DNA from: Pseudoalteromonas piratica
GTDB lineage: Bacteria; Pseudomonadota; Gammaproteobacteria; Enterobacterales; Alteromonadaceae
Reading direction: 5' to 3'
Length of the DNA stretch: 64,000 nucleotides
Assembly (NCBI RefSeq): GCF_000788395.1
Contig: NZ_CP009889.1
Location: forward strand, 1,116,001 to 1,180,000
Made by a program: the position numbers and the translations under genes. Positions 51,020-60,349 of the stretch are shown here, piece after piece. The notes under the pieces were generated by a model. That model saw nothing but the letters and a program-made list of their open reading frames with translations. It was not told the DNA's origin and searched no databases. Each line of letters opens with the position of its first letter. Positions within the stretch are counted from its first letter, which is position 1.

Positions 51020-52111
51020 ATGACCCTATCCAATTTTTACATTTTAACCCTGTGTGTATGCCTAGGTTGTTTGATTGCGCAGCTATTTGTTAAGCAGAAA
51101 AAGTTACCACATATCCTGTTTGCTATTTTCTGTGGTTCTGTCGCTATGTCACTTACGCAAAAAGTAACAGGCGATGCCATTGGTGCTTATAAGTATTTAA
51201 TTGGATTAGGCACAGTCGCCACCTGTAACTGTTATTGGCTGCTGTCTCGCAGTTTTTTTCGTCAAGAAAAAGTCATTGAACATCATCATTTAGCACTCGC
51301 ATTTGCTATTTCTTTGCTTATTTTTATTAATCAGGGTTATTTGTTCGCAAGTTCTAGCCAGATTATTGCAAACAGTGGTGATTCTGTTTTTCGCCATGTA
51401 TTGTCGGAAATCACGGTTTTATTATCGTCTTGTGTATTGGTGTTATCGTTTTGGGAAGGCTGTAGAGGCTTTAAAGCCGCCACTAAACAAGACAAAGCAC
51501 AGCGAATTGTGTTTTTATCAACCTTCGGCCTTGCTGTTGGCATTAGTAAGCTTACTAGTTTTACCCTAGCAGATAACGCAGATGCAAAAGAATGGGTTAT
51601 TACTGCCATTATTTTGATGGTGGTTGTAAATACGCAATTGTTGCTCGCATGGCGAGTACAATACAAAAGATCGGATAGTCAATCAAAGCCTCAAGCATCA
51701 ACATTTGAAGAGATACGCACTAAACCAGAACCTGTGTGTGACATCGACACTACCCTTGCACGTGAAATTACCTCGCTTATTAACGAAGGTTCGCTTTACT
51801 TACAAGCTAATCTAAAAGTGGCAGATATTGCACGCAGCCTTGATGTGCCAGAATATAGAGTAAGCCGTGCATTAAAATCGCAGATTACCGATAAAAACTT
51901 TAATCAGTACATCAATAGCTTGCGCATCGAGCATGCGAAATCCCTTTTGGCTAACCCTGAAAACCAAGGGTGGTCAGTACTGGTGATTAGTTTAGAAAGT
52001 GGCTTTGCTTCAATTGGCCCTTTTACACGTGCATTCAAGGCTGAAACGGGGCAAACACCTAATCAATTTCGCCAAATGCAATTATCCAACGATTTAGTCA
52101 AAGCCAGTTAA
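51020..52111 (+). CDS. Membrane AraC-family regulator
   Basis: The 363-aa protein has an N-terminal block of about seven membrane helices (residues 1-215, beginning FYILTLCVCLGCLIA) and a C-terminal AraC helix-turn-helix domain (about 270-355: LKVADIARSLDVPEYRVSRAL and VISLESGFASIGPFTRAF). I prefer the ATG at 51020, where the first membrane helix begins, although no strong ribosome site is seen. In-frame starts at 50855 and 50930 would either read through the palindromic operators or add a loose hydrophilic extension. Membrane AraC proteins sense a membrane or periplasmic signal. Control of the divergent DUF2306 gene is likely. Confidence 0.85.
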   Translation: MTLSNFYILTLCVCLGCLIAQLFVKQKKLPHILFAIFCGSVAMSLTQKVTGDAIGAYKYLIGLGTVATCNCYWLLSRSFFRQEKVIEHHHLALAFAISLLIFINQGYLFASSSQIIANSGDSVFRHVLSEITVLLSSCVLVLSFWEGCRGFKAATKQDKAQRIVFLSTFGLAVGISKLTSFTLADNADAKEWVITAIILMVVVNTQLLLAWRVQYKRSDSQSKPQASTFEEIRTKPEPVCDIDTTLAREITSLINEGSLYLQANLKVADIARSLDVPEYRVSRALKSQITDKNFNQYINSLRIEHAKSLLANPENQGWSVLVISLESGFASIGPFTRAFKAETGQTPNQFRQMQLSNDLVKAS

Positions 52112-52119
52112 CTTTGGGC

Positions 52120-52144
52120 AAAAAAAGGGCTTAGCCCTTTTTTA
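52120..52144. terminator. Bidirectional rho-independent terminator
   Basis: AAAAAAGGGCT TAGCCCTTTTTT forms a compact stem with A and T runs on both sides, between the convergent AraC gene and the membrane-protein gene. Confidence 0.85.
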
Positions 52145-52831
52145 TTTGCTTACACTGACAGAAAACAAAGGCCGTTGCTTCACTAACAACCCTCGCACAA
52201 TCAGTACACTGAGTAAGAATATTTGCCAATCGGGTGTATCAAGCGCAAAGGTATAACGTACAAGCGCTAACAAACCAAAATAACCAATCGCCGAGTACTG
52301 AAGCCAAAGCCAAACAAACGGCGTGTGCTGCTCATTTGATGCTAAGCGATTACCCACCTTAAGCCCTGCTAAGGTAAATAAATACACTACAGCACCGACA
52401 ACAATAAAAGATGTCCAGACAAAAATACTTTGCCACTCTACTACTTGTGCCGACTTTGCAGGTCCCGACCAAAGCGCATCCCAACTTACAGCAATAATCA
52501 GCGACCATGAAATGGTGGCTATAAGCGGGTTGGCTTCATCATCAGAAAACAGCTCGTCATACAGATATACCGCGATAAAACCAAGTGCCACAATACCCAA
52601 TAATGGCGTAAGCCAGGGCAGCCATTTAATGCCATAAAAGCTTAATAGGTAGCCACACATTGGTAATAAAGTATGCGAACCGACGACACCTGAAATCCAT
52701 TTAACACGGGTTTTCGCACAGGTTAGCTTATTACTGTAAAGCGCGGTTACAAGGGCAACATCCATACCAATCGCCGCCCCCATCATCACACATGCAAGCA
52801 GATATTCAGCGGCGAACTGCATTTTCTTCAC
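52142..52831 (-). CDS. Hypothetical six-helix membrane protein overlapping di-haem gene
   Basis: The 229-aa protein has about six membrane helices, starting EYLLACVMMGAAIGMDVALVTAL. It has the general form of small transporters (MntP/LysE/cadmium-type), with an acidic DELFSDDE loop, but I cannot assign a family. Its start lies 26 bases inside the end of the di-haem cytochrome gene, so the two are translationally coupled and likely work together, perhaps as a redox or export module. Function unknown. Confidence 0.7.
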   Translation of the reverse strand: MKKMQFAAEYLLACVMMGAAIGMDVALVTALYSNKLTCAKTRVKWISGVVGSHTLLPMCGYLLSFYGIKWLPWLTPLLGIVALGFIAVYLYDELFSDDEANPLIATISWSLIIAVSWDALWSGPAKSAQVVEWQSIFVWTSFIVVGAVVYLFTLAGLKVGNRLASNEQHTPFVWLWLQYSAIGYFGLLALVRYTFALDTPDWQIFLLSVLIVRGLLVKQRPLFSVSVSK

Positions 52832-54407
52832 CTGTTAGCCACGAAAGACGGATATCCCACTTATGGTGATGCTCTGGTGGTAATGGGGTTTGTTCATCAT
52901 CCACTTGCTCAAGCACATTGGTCGCTTTGCTGATATTGGCATCTCGGCCAAATAAAAAGCTCTGTTCTTGTACAATGGTTTTGTAGGCTTTATTGAGTTT
53001 TAACGCACGCTCTTTTGATGGCATGATAAGTTCATAAATGCTATCGAGCTTACTGACTTTATCACGCTTTACATTGCCGTCATTGTCAAACCAGCGCAGT
53101 AACATCTCTTGGTTTTGTCTAAATTCATCGCCACCACCAACACGTTGTAAGTAGGTTAAAAACTCCCCGTCAGATTCGCCTAAAGTAGGTACATCCTTTT
53201 GTGATTTTAAATCGATATAGCGCCAACCAAGTTTGCCCTCAACTTTGCGCGGAAATGAAAAGGTTTGATCAATGGTGGTGCCGACTGTTTTGTGACAGCC
53301 ATTGCAAAACATCAGCTCTTGGTAATGTTGCGGACGAAGCTCGCCTTGTTGGTCTTCGATGTAACCATTAATAGTCCAACTAAAGCCATTATCAATACCA
53401 CGCTCCCCAATTGAAATGGTTTTAGGTAACTGCTCAAACTCTTTCTCTTTTGCTTCAAGCGTATAAGCGCCGCGCAATTTATTGGCTGTTTTGAAACCGT
53501 GTTTTTTCATATAGCGCACTTCTTTCATGCGCGGAGCATTGTAAATCTCACCCTTTTCATCAACCCCTAAATAACGCACCGTGTGTAAAAATTCAGTGCC
53601 TTTTGGGTAAAGCATGGCATGTAGTGGCGTTTGCTTTGCATCCCCAACATAAAAAGCTTGTTTTACGATTTCAGTCACCGTTGACAAGATACCGTCATTA
53701 TTAAGATCGTGCTTAATAATTCGCTCATCAATTGCTGGTGTTGAAATCATCGCCAAATCTTTAATCGTAATTTCCACCAAACTTAAATTGGCAAAATACA
53801 CGTCTAGATTAAACGTACCGTTTATTTCTCGAAAAGCCTGAGGTAAGCGGATCATGGCATCTCCTGTAGACCCATTGGTTGGCCAAAAGGTACTTGGAAA
53901 TGGCTTGTAGTTAAATGCAACCCAATGGCTGTTATCTTTTGCCACACCTAATGCATTAAATGCATTTTCAGGATAGGCTAAGTTCTCGATAAACATCACC
54001 TTTGCTTGCGGCGCATTTTGGTGCGTTTTAGCAAACTTGCCATAGTTATCTTCATTTACGTAGGACAAAATCGTATCATCACTTATGCCTTTAATCAGCG
54101 CTGTGCGATCAATAAATAAGTTCTTCCAGCTATTGCGCATGCCTTCATCAGAAAACTGATAATCGCCCTGCAAATCGCCATCATTCATTATGTTTGGGCG
54201 CTTTTCACTGTAGTTATAGGTTTGGTGACAGGCATAGCACGGGTTGTTTGTGCCTTCGGTTTTGGTGTAACACTGCGGCGGGATCACGGCTTCAGGGTTA
54301 TACACTTCATTATGTTTAATATAATCAAGCGCGCTTGGCTGCTTTGCAAAAACAGAAAAACTCGCAAACGTTATAAACGCAGCAAGTACAAGGCTTAGGT
54401 ATTTCAT
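52806..54407 (-). CDS. Secreted di-haem c-type cytochrome-like protein
   Basis: The 533-aa protein has a signal peptide (residues 1-22, ending near VFA/KQ). Two CXXCH haem-binding motifs are present: CYACH near residue 50 and CNGCH in the C-terminal half. The domain between is large, with no recognisable catalytic motif. I chose the ATG at 54407, seven bases after GGAAG, because it starts a clean signal peptide; an upstream in-frame ATG at 54413 lies too close to the ribosome site. Haem attachment happens in the periplasm. The 26-base overlap with the downstream membrane-protein gene suggests a functional pair. Role unknown; electron transfer is likely. Confidence 0.8.
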   Translation of the reverse strand: MKYLSLVLAAFITFASFSVFAKQPSALDYIKHNEVYNPEAVIPPQCYTKTEGTNNPCYACHQTYNYSEKRPNIMNDGDLQGDYQFSDEGMRNSWKNLFIDRTALIKGISDDTILSYVNEDNYGKFAKTHQNAPQAKVMFIENLAYPENAFNALGVAKDNSHWVAFNYKPFPSTFWPTNGSTGDAMIRLPQAFREINGTFNLDVYFANLSLVEITIKDLAMISTPAIDERIIKHDLNNDGILSTVTEIVKQAFYVGDAKQTPLHAMLYPKGTEFLHTVRYLGVDEKGEIYNAPRMKEVRYMKKHGFKTANKLRGAYTLEAKEKEFEQLPKTISIGERGIDNGFSWTINGYIEDQQGELRPQHYQELMFCNGCHKTVGTTIDQTFSFPRKVEGKLGWRYIDLKSQKDVPTLGESDGEFLTYLQRVGGGDEFRQNQEMLLRWFDNDGNVKRDKVSKLDSIYELIMPSKERALKLNKAYKTIVQEQSFLFGRDANISKATNVLEQVDDEQTPLPPEHHHKWDIRLSWLTGEENAVRR

Positions 54408-54625
54408 ACTCATTCTTCCAACTAAATGAGAAGTGCTTATACCAATGCTGTTAAGTATGTGATCAGGGGTAGCGCTCGATAAATGAAATGCTAACAAGGC
54501 GGAATTTCTCTTATGCAGTTGTTCTACATTGATAAATTCAAACACCGTTAGCATGCTATTTAGTCCGCTAGGATGATCAGCTACTTAAGTGAATTGGTAG
54601 TTCACACTTCTCGTAAAACAATTGC

Positions 54626-56461
54626 TTATTTTTTCACTGGCTCATATAGCCAAAGCGTATTGTTTTCTTGGAAACCGTCTTCACCAATGATGATACGGCC
54701 GTCGTCCATAACGATTACGTTATCTGGCTGTGAAAGTTGGTCAACATCACAACGTGCGGCACCAGATAGGCTGCTACGGTAAGTTGAGCCCATAACAAGT
54801 GGTTCAATGCGGCTAATGTTATAACCCGCTTCAAGTTTTGCGCGGTACACACCACCACAATCTTTAACACGGCTCGAAAGCTGAATATCGCCTTCATTAT
54901 CAATTAACGTATTGTCTAAATCTGCAATCGCAAGATAAACATACGCTTCAGTAATGTCTTCGCCGTCAATGGTATTCACACCCTCAACAGCTTCTTGTGC
55001 ACGTTTAGTATTAATCGAAATACCTTCAAGCTTTCGCCATTCAGCTGTAGCACCTTTTAAGCGTGCAGCCTGACGAGACTCAAGGAATACAACACGGTCA
55101 TCCATTGGCTCACCTGCTGTTACCTTGCCGCCGCCATTAGCTACCGTTGGGTAAGTTGCATCGCCATTTGCCCATGCTTCAACGTCTGCCATTGTCATAT
55201 AACTTGTTTCACCTTCAACAAATTGGTCTGTACCAATGCCGTCAAAGTCTGCAATCCAAGCTTCAATCATTGCATTGTCACCGTGGCCTAACTCAACCCA
55301 CGACACATCAAAGCCTGTTGTTGCAGGGTCGTTTTGACCTACATCTTGAGTAAGTTTTGCACCATACAGGGTACCTGAGCTTAGATCTTCTGGTGTATCG
55401 GCAACGAACTTAAACAGCACACCACCAGTGTCATCTTGTGATAGGTAAACTGTTTTACCATCTGGCATTACCGTTGCATTTTCATGCTCATAACGGCCAA
55501 GCGCATAATGCTTAACCACTGTTGGCTCATTTGAAGTTGGGTTTTGCACTTCAGCAATATAACCGTAGCGGTACGGGTTTGGTGCATCTGGCGCAGTTAG
55601 TTGCCACATGTACCCAATGATATCGGTGTTCATCACTGCAGGGTTATTCCAATCTGGGTGCGTTGTCGTATCGACTTTAGAATTTACAATCCACTCTTCA
55701 GATGTCAGTGGCGTATTCCAAGGCGTTACTGAGCCAAAACAGTTTGCTGCTGTGCCATGCACACCATCGAAATCAAGCATCATGGCGTCAGTCACTTTCC
55801 AGCTGCCAAAATTATCTTTTTCGATAGCCATACGGCTCATACCACCTGGGTACATTTCCCAGTTAGTGAATAGGTAGCCTTTACCTGCACCCGTTTGAAT
55901 AAAGCCGTTAAAGTCTGGCATATCGTTTTCAAGAATAAGCTCATCACCCACCATTGAATAAATATGACCCAGTCCTTTTGGTAATTTACCTTCGTAAGTA
56001 TCACCAGTTTGACCTAGCACTTGATACTGACCATACGCACTCATAACTGTTTGACGCTCAGCATCGCTCACCGGTACTGGTGAATCAATTAGTGTTTCAG
56101 GTAAATTATTAAAGTTAACGCCTGCAAGCACACCCACGGTACCTGTGTGGAATGTTTTGCCAGCTGCATTAGCAATGTTATTGCTGTCAGATGGGTGCTG
56201 CGCATTAAAGAATAAATCACCCTCTTCTGATAAAAAGATACCTGTCACTTCAGCGCCCGTTGGCACAGTTGCTAGGCGTGTAAGCTTACCTGCTGTTCCA
56301 TCAATGCCATCGCTACCATTTACACCATCTTGGCCATCTGTACCCGCTTGACCTGTTGCACCTGCTGGGCCTTGCGCACCATCATCGCCATCCGAACAGG
56401 CGGTCAGTGCAAGTAAAACTGATAGCGCAAGCGCGCTCATTTTTATTTTTTTATGTTCCAT
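54626..56461 (-). CDS. PhoX-family alkaline phosphatase with N-terminal collagen-like repeat
   Basis: The 611-aa lipoprotein starts with a lipobox (LTACSDG) and about ten Gly-X-Y triplets (GDDGAQGPAGATGQAGT onward), an unusual collagen-like spacer that may hold the enzyme off the outer membrane. The remainder is PhoX/DUF839: GAGKGYLFTNWEM, GTAANCFGSVTPWNT and RYEHENATVMPDGKTVYLSQDD, with the Glu/Asp/Asn residues that in PhoX bind iron and calcium. PhoX hydrolyses phosphomonoesters under phosphate limitation. I chose the ATG at 56461, with GGAAA upstream. It lies downstream of a secreted DNase gene, together a phosphate-scavenging module. Confidence 0.88.
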   Translation of the reverse strand: MEHKKIKMSALALSVLLALTACSDGDDGAQGPAGATGQAGTDGQDGVNGSDGIDGTAGKLTRLATVPTGAEVTGIFLSEEGDLFFNAQHPSDSNNIANAAGKTFHTGTVGVLAGVNFNNLPETLIDSPVPVSDAERQTVMSAYGQYQVLGQTGDTYEGKLPKGLGHIYSMVGDELILENDMPDFNGFIQTGAGKGYLFTNWEMYPGGMSRMAIEKDNFGSWKVTDAMMLDFDGVHGTAANCFGSVTPWNTPLTSEEWIVNSKVDTTTHPDWNNPAVMNTDIIGYMWQLTAPDAPNPYRYGYIAEVQNPTSNEPTVVKHYALGRYEHENATVMPDGKTVYLSQDDTGGVLFKFVADTPEDLSSGTLYGAKLTQDVGQNDPATTGFDVSWVELGHGDNAMIEAWIADFDGIGTDQFVEGETSYMTMADVEAWANGDATYPTVANGGGKVTAGEPMDDRVVFLESRQAARLKGATAEWRKLEGISINTKRAQEAVEGVNTIDGEDITEAYVYLAIADLDNTLIDNEGDIQLSSRVKDCGGVYRAKLEAGYNISRIEPLVMGSTYRSSLSGAARCDVDQLSQPDNVIVMDDGRIIIGEDGFQENNTLWLYEPVKK

Positions 56462-56672
56462 GTTGTTTTCCATAAGTGACGGTAAATTAAAATCGCAACT
56501 ATGGTGTCGTTTAATTATGAAAAACACGTTACTGATTAATTAACAAAAAAAGGCGTTTTGATTACTGTAAGAATTACTTCATTTGCATGTGACCAATACA
56601 GGAACAATCAGGGATATTAAAAACGTGACGTTTAGATAACGCTTGTTTGAAGTAAGTTTGAAGTTGAAATAA

Positions 56673-56704
56673 CAAAAGCGCCAAACTGAGTTGGCGCTTT
56701 TTAA
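56673..56704 (-). terminator. Rho-independent terminator after endonuclease gene
   Basis: AAAAGCGCCAA / TTGGCGCTTTTT is a strong stem-loop with A and T runs on both sides, acting on minus-strand transcripts. Confidence 0.88.
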
Positions 56705-56706
56705 AA

Positions 56707-58476
56707 TTAATTAAATGTAATTGACCACTTATTCAATGTGCCAGTGTCTCTGCGATAGTTATCCGCTACGCGCAGTTGCCACTGTCCTTTAGCAAGCGAT
56801 GATACGTTAACATTGTATTGTGCTTTCACATCATTCGCTGAGTCAGAACCATTTTTACTCTTAAGCGCATGTTGGCTGCCATCAGGTGCAACTAGCACTA
56901 AGCTAATATCACCGCGATAGGTATGTGTAATATCAACATCAATTGTAATTGAATTGGCAGTACCTGAGCGGTTTACATCAATTAATGACGTTACCGATGA
57001 ATTATCAGGAATTGCCGTTGATGTAGTATTGCTAAATACACTTTGCTCTGGTTCGGTTGGTGTTGTGCTACCACCTTCGAATGTTTGGCCTGCATTTACT
57101 TGGTTTGAAGTCGCAGAGGCTGACGCCCAGCTAAAGTCGCTATAAGCTTTACCTGTGCCTTTAAGTTGTAATGATGTTCCAACAGCAGTACTTGTGCTTT
57201 GTGCAATGCCAATGTCGGTTGATGTTAATCCTTTTGCAGGGCCATCAGTTGCAGTTAGCTTGCCTTCATAACTTAAAAATTGCACCACTTCACTTTTAGC
57301 ATTAACCAGCGCAATACCATCTGCTGCACCATTTTGTAATCCTGCAAAGGCAAAGAACTTAGTGCCAAAGCCTGCTTGTTGGTTAGCAAGCACACCTGAA
57401 AGGCTTACCGTTTTGTAAGCTGCGCCACCATTACCATTGTATGCAACCAGTGACCAGCCACTTAGGTCAATGCCTTGTGCACCGGCAATTTCAACACCTT
57501 CGTTTACGTCTGTGCCGTCATTGTCATAGTGCAGCTCATTGATCCAAGGCGTGCTATTAGTTGGTGTAGTCGGCGTACCAGTATCTGGGCCGGTACCTGA
57601 ACACACGCTTTCGAAAACACACGCCACAAATTCTGGGTGATCGATAAACGGGTTACGGTTACCTTGATATTGGAAGATTGCATCATTACGGCGCATTTCA
57701 AAGCTATCAACTGGGTCGGCTTTGTGCCATGCCAACAAGGTTGATTTAAGTCCCATGTAAGCAATCGCTTCATTGCCACCCGTTTTAGACCCTTCGATCA
57801 AGTTGCGGTCATCGGTCAAAATTAGGTCTGGTTCTAAAACACCAGTTACAGAATGGCTACCACCTTCATAACGCACAGCTAGGTACATGAGTGCACGAGC
57901 AACATCACCACGACGTGCTGGCCATGTTTGCCATGCACCTGTCGCGCCAGAACCTAAGGTTAAATTGATGTCTTCAGAACCACCACCGCGGTTATTGTTT
58001 AATTCGGTTGCTTTTACAATACATGCCGAATCAGTACACGCTGCATAAGGTTTATTACTGCGGCTTGAGTTATAGCTGCTATCGGCAATAAATAAGTGGT
58101 GTAAATCGGTGTAAGGGTAGTTGTTACTACCATCACTTGGAAAGCCATATGATTTTGGCCAGCTGTGCTCGCGGTTGTAAAAACTATTACCACCACCTGC
58201 TTTTGTGTAACTGGCATTTTTGTAAACATCAATCACATTGCCGCTGTTATTTGGATCTTGATCGGCAATTTCTAATACATCCCAAGTATCTGTCGCTGAG
58301 GACGTATAAGGGATTTTCGTATGCCCTTTAATAATGTGATGCAAGCTTTGTTTTAATTTATCAGCTGTTGTCTGATCAGCGGATGAATAATAGTTTTCAG
58401 GTGCTGCTGCGAGCGATTGCGTTGCGTAACACGCAACAAAAATTGATGTTACTAGTTTTAAGCGTGAGAGATTCAT
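56707..58476 (-). CDS. Secreted endonuclease I-family DNase with lamin-tail-like and P-domains
   Basis: The 589-aa protein has a signal peptide (ending SLA/AA). The endonuclease I domain (about 30-290) carries the catalytic region NREHSWPKSYGFPSDGSN and DLHHLFIAD. A lamin-tail-like domain (about 305-450: WINELHYDNDGTDVNEGVEIAG) and a C-terminal proprotein-convertase P-domain (about 490-589: DITHTYRGDISLVLVAPDG) follow. Secreted Alteromonadales nucleases of this build release nucleotides from extracellular DNA for phosphate, carbon and nitrogen. It stands upstream of the PhoX gene on the same strand, and a possible Pho box lies at 58583-58600. Confidence 0.9.
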   Translation of the reverse strand: MNLSRLKLVTSIFVACYATQSLAAAPENYYSSADQTTADKLKQSLHHIIKGHTKIPYTSSATDTWDVLEIADQDPNNSGNVIDVYKNASYTKAGGGNSFYNREHSWPKSYGFPSDGSNNYPYTDLHHLFIADSSYNSSRSNKPYAACTDSACIVKATELNNNRGGGSEDINLTLGSGATGAWQTWPARRGDVARALMYLAVRYEGGSHSVTGVLEPDLILTDDRNLIEGSKTGGNEAIAYMGLKSTLLAWHKADPVDSFEMRRNDAIFQYQGNRNPFIDHPEFVACVFESVCSGTGPDTGTPTTPTNSTPWINELHYDNDGTDVNEGVEIAGAQGIDLSGWSLVAYNGNGGAAYKTVSLSGVLANQQAGFGTKFFAFAGLQNGAADGIALVNAKSEVVQFLSYEGKLTATDGPAKGLTSTDIGIAQSTSTAVGTSLQLKGTGKAYSDFSWASASATSNQVNAGQTFEGGSTTPTEPEQSVFSNTTSTAIPDNSSVTSLIDVNRSGTANSITIDVDITHTYRGDISLVLVAPDGSQHALKSKNGSDSANDVKAQYNVNVSSLAKGQWQLRVADNYRRDTGTLNKWSITFN

Positions 58477-58798
58477 GGCTATCCATTTGTTTTTTATTAA
58501 AAATTCAAATCAATACCATCCTTTGTAAACTACTTCCTGTGCAATATTTGAAATTATTGCCGCGCTACTCTAATGTAATTTCTTTACATTTTCCTTACAT
58601 TTAGATTATTAACTCTAAAATTATCACGCAGCATTGCGCTTCAAGCCATGATTTGTAAGGGTTTGATTAGTTTGATAACAAATGTAAACGAAAGGTAAAT
58701 TTAGTTGTTTATTATTTCTTCAATTTGTGTCATTAATTTGTCATGGAAAAGCAGTAAACCTGACATTAGAAATTAAACATAACGATGTGAGTTTATTT
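58477..58798. other. Control region upstream of secreted DNase
   Basis: This 322-base, AT-rich stretch carries the possible Pho box (58583-58600) and TTACA-like repeats. It should hold the promoters of the minus-strand DNase gene and the plus-strand small gene at 58799. I saw no further gene. Confidence 0.5.
58583..58600 (-). promoter_or_regulatory. Possible PhoB (Pho) box
   Basis: TTTACAT (58583-58589) and CTTACAT (58594-58600) are 7-bp direct repeats 11 bp apart; on the coding strand ATGTAAG-GAAA-ATGTAAA, near the TGTAA/TGTCA repeats of Pho boxes. They lie about 107-124 bases before the secreted DNase gene. The match is moderate. Confidence 0.4.
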
Positions 58799-58978
58799 AT
58801 GACTGAAAACAAACGTTACTTAATTGAGTTTGCTGTAAATGAAAGCGACAGTATTTCTCGCTATGTAGAAGGTGATAATTTATCACTGGAAAGCGTGACA
58901 AATTGGGCCAAAAAATTAGAGCAAGATGAAGGCTGCTTCTTATCTTTTACCATCAAAGAAGAAAGTTCAGCGCCTTAA
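58799..58978 (+). CDS. 59-aa conserved-looking small protein of unknown function
   Basis: The product begins MTENKRYLIEFAVNESDS and is acidic and hydrophilic (LEQDEGCFLSFTIKEES), with no membrane helix. It probably folds as a small alpha/beta domain. I prefer the ATG at 58799, with GTGAG about eight bases upstream; a longer GTG start at 58727 exists but runs through control-region sequence. No family is recognised. It lies 52 bases before the TRAP binding-protein gene, so co-transcription with it is possible. Confidence 0.6.
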   Translation: MTENKRYLIEFAVNESDSISRYVEGDNLSLESVTNWAKKLEQDEGCFLSFTIKEESSAP

Positions 58979-59029
58979 CTATAACTGCGTCCTGATTGAA
59001 AGCGTAATGATGTGGACTAAACTTAAACT

Positions 59030-60148
59030 ATGCCAGTATCTCGACGCACATTTATTCATTCTACCTCCGCACTTTTTGCAAGTACGTTAGTCAGCTCTTC
59101 GTGTTTATCCTATGCCCTAAGCCAAGAAGAGCAAAGCGCTCACGATGAAGTCACCAAACTGAGCGCAGATTTCACCCTTACCTTTGCATCGCCTTACAAC
59201 ACCCATGAAGCAAACTACATTCCTCACATGCATCAGGTGTTCAAGCACCATGTAGAAACCATGTCTCAGGGCAAAATCTATGTTGATATTCAAGATGGTG
59301 GGCGCGTTGGCAGCGGCACAGATTTAATGGCTGCGGTTACCCGTGGCCGTGTCGATGCAGCGCTAATTTCGGTATCTAACTTATCGCGCGCACTGCCGGT
59401 ATTAGATGTACTAAACATACCGTTTTGGGCAAGTAGCAACCAGGCATTTTTGAATTTAATAAGTTCAAACTATTGGCAGCAGCAAGTCGTTAATCAAATT
59501 AAAACACAGGGTGTGGTTGAAATACTCTTTCACTACATTACAGGCGGCCGTACCTTAAGCACAACCAAGCATACAAATAAGGTCATTAAAACGCCAAATG
59601 ATTTAAGAGGGTTAGTGCTACGTGTACCCGCAAGCAAGGTGCTTAAGCAATTTTACAGCATGACCGATGCGCACGTTATCGAACTTAAATGGGATAAGGT
59701 TGCAAGTATGGCGCGTAGTGGCCACATAAATGTATTAGATCCCGGTGTGATTGGTCTTTACGCAGGGCCAGACCAATTACGTGAGTCAATTTCAACCATT
59801 AGCCATTTTAACAGTGTGCCTGATGCCTGGGTTAATGTGGTAAATCAACAATGGCTCTCACAATTACCCTTGCCATTAAAATTAATTGTACGTGAAGCTG
59901 CACACCATACTTTTCTCAATCAAATCAGCCGACTCTCTGAAATAGAAAATAATTGTAATCTAGCTTTCCAACAAGCTGGCTGTACTTTGTTTACTCCCGA
60001 CAACGAATTAATGGCGCAATGGCAAGACCAATTCGGCCAACATCGCCATGAATGGCGCGATGTTAAAAAACAACTTGTTGGCTCTGTTAAGGCGTTTAAT
60101 ATCTTACTTGAAGCAACCAATACGCCAAGCAAATACCAGCTTGGTTAG
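59030..60148 (+). CDS. TRAP-transporter DctP-type solute-binding protein, Tat signal, orphan
   Basis: The 372-aa protein starts with a twin-arginine signal (MPVSRRTFIHSTSALFAS) and continues with the DctP fold: a lobe I opening near FTLTFASPYNTHEANYI, then GGRVGSGTDLMAAVTRGRVD and the family Arg motif in TPNDLRGLVLRVPAS, which clamps carboxylate ligands. DctP captures organic acids or sugar acids for a DctQM membrane pair, but no DctQ or DctM gene is in the window. It is therefore an orphan binding protein, perhaps used by a distant transporter. Tat export implies it folds in the cytoplasm. It is followed by a Fur-regulated TonB receptor, an unexplained pairing. Confidence 0.85.
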   Translation: MPVSRRTFIHSTSALFASTLVSSSCLSYALSQEEQSAHDEVTKLSADFTLTFASPYNTHEANYIPHMHQVFKHHVETMSQGKIYVDIQDGGRVGSGTDLMAAVTRGRVDAALISVSNLSRALPVLDVLNIPFWASSNQAFLNLISSNYWQQQVVNQIKTQGVVEILFHYITGGRTLSTTKHTNKVIKTPNDLRGLVLRVPASKVLKQFYSMTDAHVIELKWDKVASMARSGHINVLDPGVIGLYAGPDQLRESISTISHFNSVPDAWVNVVNQQWLSQLPLPLKLIVREAAHHTFLNQISRLSEIENNCNLAFQQAGCTLFTPDNELMAQWQDQFGQHRHEWRDVKKQLVGSVKAFNILLEATNTPSKYQLG

Positions 60149-60294
60149 TAAACGCCACCCCTGCATCACCTACTTTGAAGTAACTGCTTTTAATGCCACA
60201 ACGTTTAAACAATTAAGATCCCTGTCACACTAACAATTAACTAAGACGAAAAAATATAATTAAATCATAACTCAACCGCACAAATATATTTGCA

Positions 60295-60313
60295 ATTGAT
60301 AATTAATATCATT
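60295..60313 (+). promoter_or_regulatory. Fur box
   Basis: ATTGATAATTAATATCATT agrees at 17 of 19 positions with the Fur palindrome AATGATAATTATTATCATT. It lies 37 bases before the ATG of the TonB receptor, so Fe-Fur would cover its promoter. Confidence 0.8.
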
Positions 60314-60349
60314 ACGATCCGCATCAAATTATTCAGACATGGAAAGGTA

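Noticed and set aside
56462..56640. Possible Pho box before the PhoX gene
   Set aside because: ATTACT-type repeats there are spaced 12 bp, not 11, and do not match TGTAA/TGTCA.
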